DNA of 6,207 bases from Psychrobacter sp. (GTDB taxonomy: Bacteria; Pseudomonadota; Gammaproteobacteria; Pseudomonadales; Moraxellaceae), in contig JAAXIL010000012.1 of assembly GCA_012270355.1 (NCBI GenBank), forward strand, positions 1 through 6,207. The letters are read 5' to 3'. Position numbers and translations under genes: made by a program. Below the pieces are notes generated by a model. That model did no database searches. It saw only the letters and a list, made by a program, of their open reading frames with translations, and was not told the DNA's origin. This document shows positions 4,871 through 6,207 of the stretch, piece after piece; within the stretch, counting starts at the first letter, position 1; each line of letters begins with the position of its first letter.

Positions 4871-6207
4871 TTAGTCTAACTCATCTAAACGGATACGAAC
4901 CACTGCATCCACAATGGCAGATAAGTCTTCAATATGCTTAATGGCGGTATTCATCTGACTTTCAATGACGGGCTGGGTCAAAATAATGATCGGCACCTGA
5001 CCTTGCTTATGCGAAGGTTGTTGCAAAATCGCATCAATGTTGATGCCTGCTTCGCTTAAGATGCGAGTTACGTTTGCCAATACGCCCCGCTCATCGGAAG
5101 CGTGCAGACGTAAATAATAACCCGTCTGCATATCTTCGCTGGGCAAAATCTGGGTATCAGTCAATGCATCAGGCTTGAATGCCAAATGTGGTACATGATG
5201 CCCATGACCTGAGGCACTTAGCACTCGCACTAAGTCCATCACATCTGCCATGACTGCCGAAGCCGTTGCCCCTGCACCGGCTCCATCACCATAATACAAA
5301 GTTTGTCCAAGTGGGTGCGAATCAACCAACACGGCATTTTTTACGCCATTGACATTGGCAAGCAGTTTGTCTTCTGGAATGAGGGTGGGATGCACACGCA
5401 ATTCGATACCAATCTCATTACCAGTCTCATCGTGACGACGCACTGCAAAACCCAAATGCTTAATACGATAGCCCAACTCTTCGGCATAAGTCACATCTTG
5501 TAAGGTGACGCCCGTGATACCTTCGCAATAAACCTTATCAAACTGTAGCGGAATACCAAAAGCAATGGAGGCGAGTAGGGCTAATTTGTGAGCCGCATCA
5601 ATCCCTTCTACATCAAAAGTGGGGTCAGCCTCAGCATAGCCAAGGTCTTGGGCTTCTTTTAAAACCTCATCGAACGGGCGACCTGTGTCCCGCATCTCAC
5701 TCATAATAAAGTTGCCTGTGCCGTTGATGATGCCAGCAAGCCAATCGACCTTGTTGGCAGACAAGGCTTCACGCAATACTTTAATAATCGGAATGCCACC
5801 TGCTACCGCAGCTTCATACGCCACATGCACGTGATGCTTGTCGGCAAGGGCAAAAATTTCATTGCCGTGTTCGGCGAGTAGGGCTTTATTGGCAGTGACC
5901 ACATGTTTACCATGTTTGATGGCGTGCAAAATCACGTCTTTGGCAACGGTTGTGCCCCCGATAACTTCCACCACGATGTCCACGTCGTCGCTTTCGACAA
6001 TCGCCATGAGATCACTGTTTTGAATGATGGTGGGGTCAATATCGTCTCGCTGACGACGTGTGCCGACATGACTAATGCGAATGGTGCGTCCGCTTCGCCG
6101 TGTGAGTTCGGGTAGATTATCTTGTAGTAAATTGACCCCACCCTTACCAACATATCCAAGACCGAGCCAGGCAAGGGTGATTGGGGAAGCAGAAGGTGCG
6201 GCATGGT
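4871..6207 (-). CDS. hom: Homoserine dehydrogenase with C-terminal ACT domain (N terminus beyond window)
   Basis: It reduces aspartate semialdehyde to homoserine with NAD(P)H, feeding threonine and methionine synthesis in the cytoplasm. 444 codons are visible and the frame is open to the right edge. Numbered from the first full visible codon: nucleotide-binding GLGYVG at 15-20; VVEVIGGT; GKHVVTANKALLA with Lys107; and the catalytic block with Glu192, Asp198, Asp203 and Lys207, matching yeast Glu208, Asp214, Asp219 and Lys223 in spacing. An ACT domain occupies about 363-441 (YYLRLHASDERGVLANVTRILSEAGINI onward), the usual site of threonine feedback in this class. The dinucleotide loop already begins at residue 15, so only a few residues can be missing. 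The ATG at 6007 is internal and would delete the nucleotide-binding loop. The usual partner thrC is not downstream; a thiolase follows instead. Confidence 0.96.
   Translation of the reverse strand, partial: HAAPSASPITLAWLGLGYVGKGGVNLLQDNLPELTRRSGRTIRISHVGTRRQRDDIDPTIIQNSDLMAIVESDDVDIVVEVIGGTTVAKDVILHAIKHGKHVVTANKALLAEHGNEIFALADKHHVHVAYEAAVAGGIPIIKVLREALSANKVDWLAGIINGTGNFIMSEMRDTGRPFDEVLKEAQDLGYAEADPTFDVEGIDAAHKLALLASIAFGIPLQFDKVYCEGITGVTLQDVTYAEELGYRIKHLGFAVRRHDETGNEIGIELRVHPTLIPEDKLLANVNGVKNAVLVDSHPLGQTLYYGDGAGAGATASAVMADVMDLVRVLSASGHGHHVPHLAFKPDALTDTQILPSEDMQTGYYLRLHASDERGVLANVTRILSEAGINIDAILQQPSHKQGQVPIIILTQPVIESQMNTAIKHIEDLSAIVDAVVRIRLDELD

Noticed and set aside
4871..6007. Homoserine dehydrogenase starting at the ATG at 6007
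   Set aside because: The same frame continues upstream through the dinucleotide-binding GLGYVG, so this ATG is internal and the gene runs off the window.
5932..6204. 90-codon - strand frame at the right edge
   Set aside because: It overlaps the homoserine dehydrogenase N-terminal coding region in another frame and has no recognisable motif.

Overview
The window reads as ordinary chromosomal DNA from a gammaproteobacterium of moderate to low GC. Members of the Moraxellaceae (Psychrobacter or Moraxella type) fit best. This placement is an inference from four things: the accD-folC order, the wording of the thiolase and homoserine dehydrogenase proteins, a PRC-barrel/DUF2382 protein, and AT-rich spacers with A-run/hairpin/T-run terminators. 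No transposase, integrase, phage gene, CRISPR array, tRNA or rRNA was seen.

Layout. On the + strand, the 3' end of accD (1-221) is followed by folC. folC most likely starts at a TTG at 256 behind a good Shine-Dalgarno, not at the in-frame GTG that overlaps accD. A symmetrical terminator (1635-1664) separates folC from everything else, which is on the - strand. Reading that strand in its own direction from the right edge, the order is: homoserine dehydrogenase (runs off the right edge, lacks only a short N terminus); an acetyl-CoA acetyltransferase 60 bp downstream with no visible terminator between; a terminator; a roughly 400-bp non-coding spacer; a 281-residue PRC-barrel plus DUF2382 protein; a one-directional terminator; and a 191-residue DUF2382-like paralogue that converges on folC.

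Function. accD, folC and hom are housekeeping genes for malonyl-CoA synthesis, folate polyglutamylation, and the aspartate branch to threonine and methionine. The thiolase interconverts acetyl-CoA and acetoacetyl-CoA. The two DUF2382 proteins form a small accessory or stress-type island of unknown biochemical function. They share repeat architecture but have separate terminators and probably separate promoters.

The least expected signal is in the spacer upstream of the PRC-barrel gene. Five consecutive 10-bp units (3415-3464, consensus GNGTNAA+3) form a head-to-tail array, and two inverted units lie at 3484-3503. The 10-bp period and the GTAAA-N5-GTTAA-N5-GTAAA core resemble binding sites of OmpR/PhoB-family response regulators, particularly the CpxR box. 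A perfect 7-bp repeat with the same 10-bp period lies upstream of the second DUF2382 gene.
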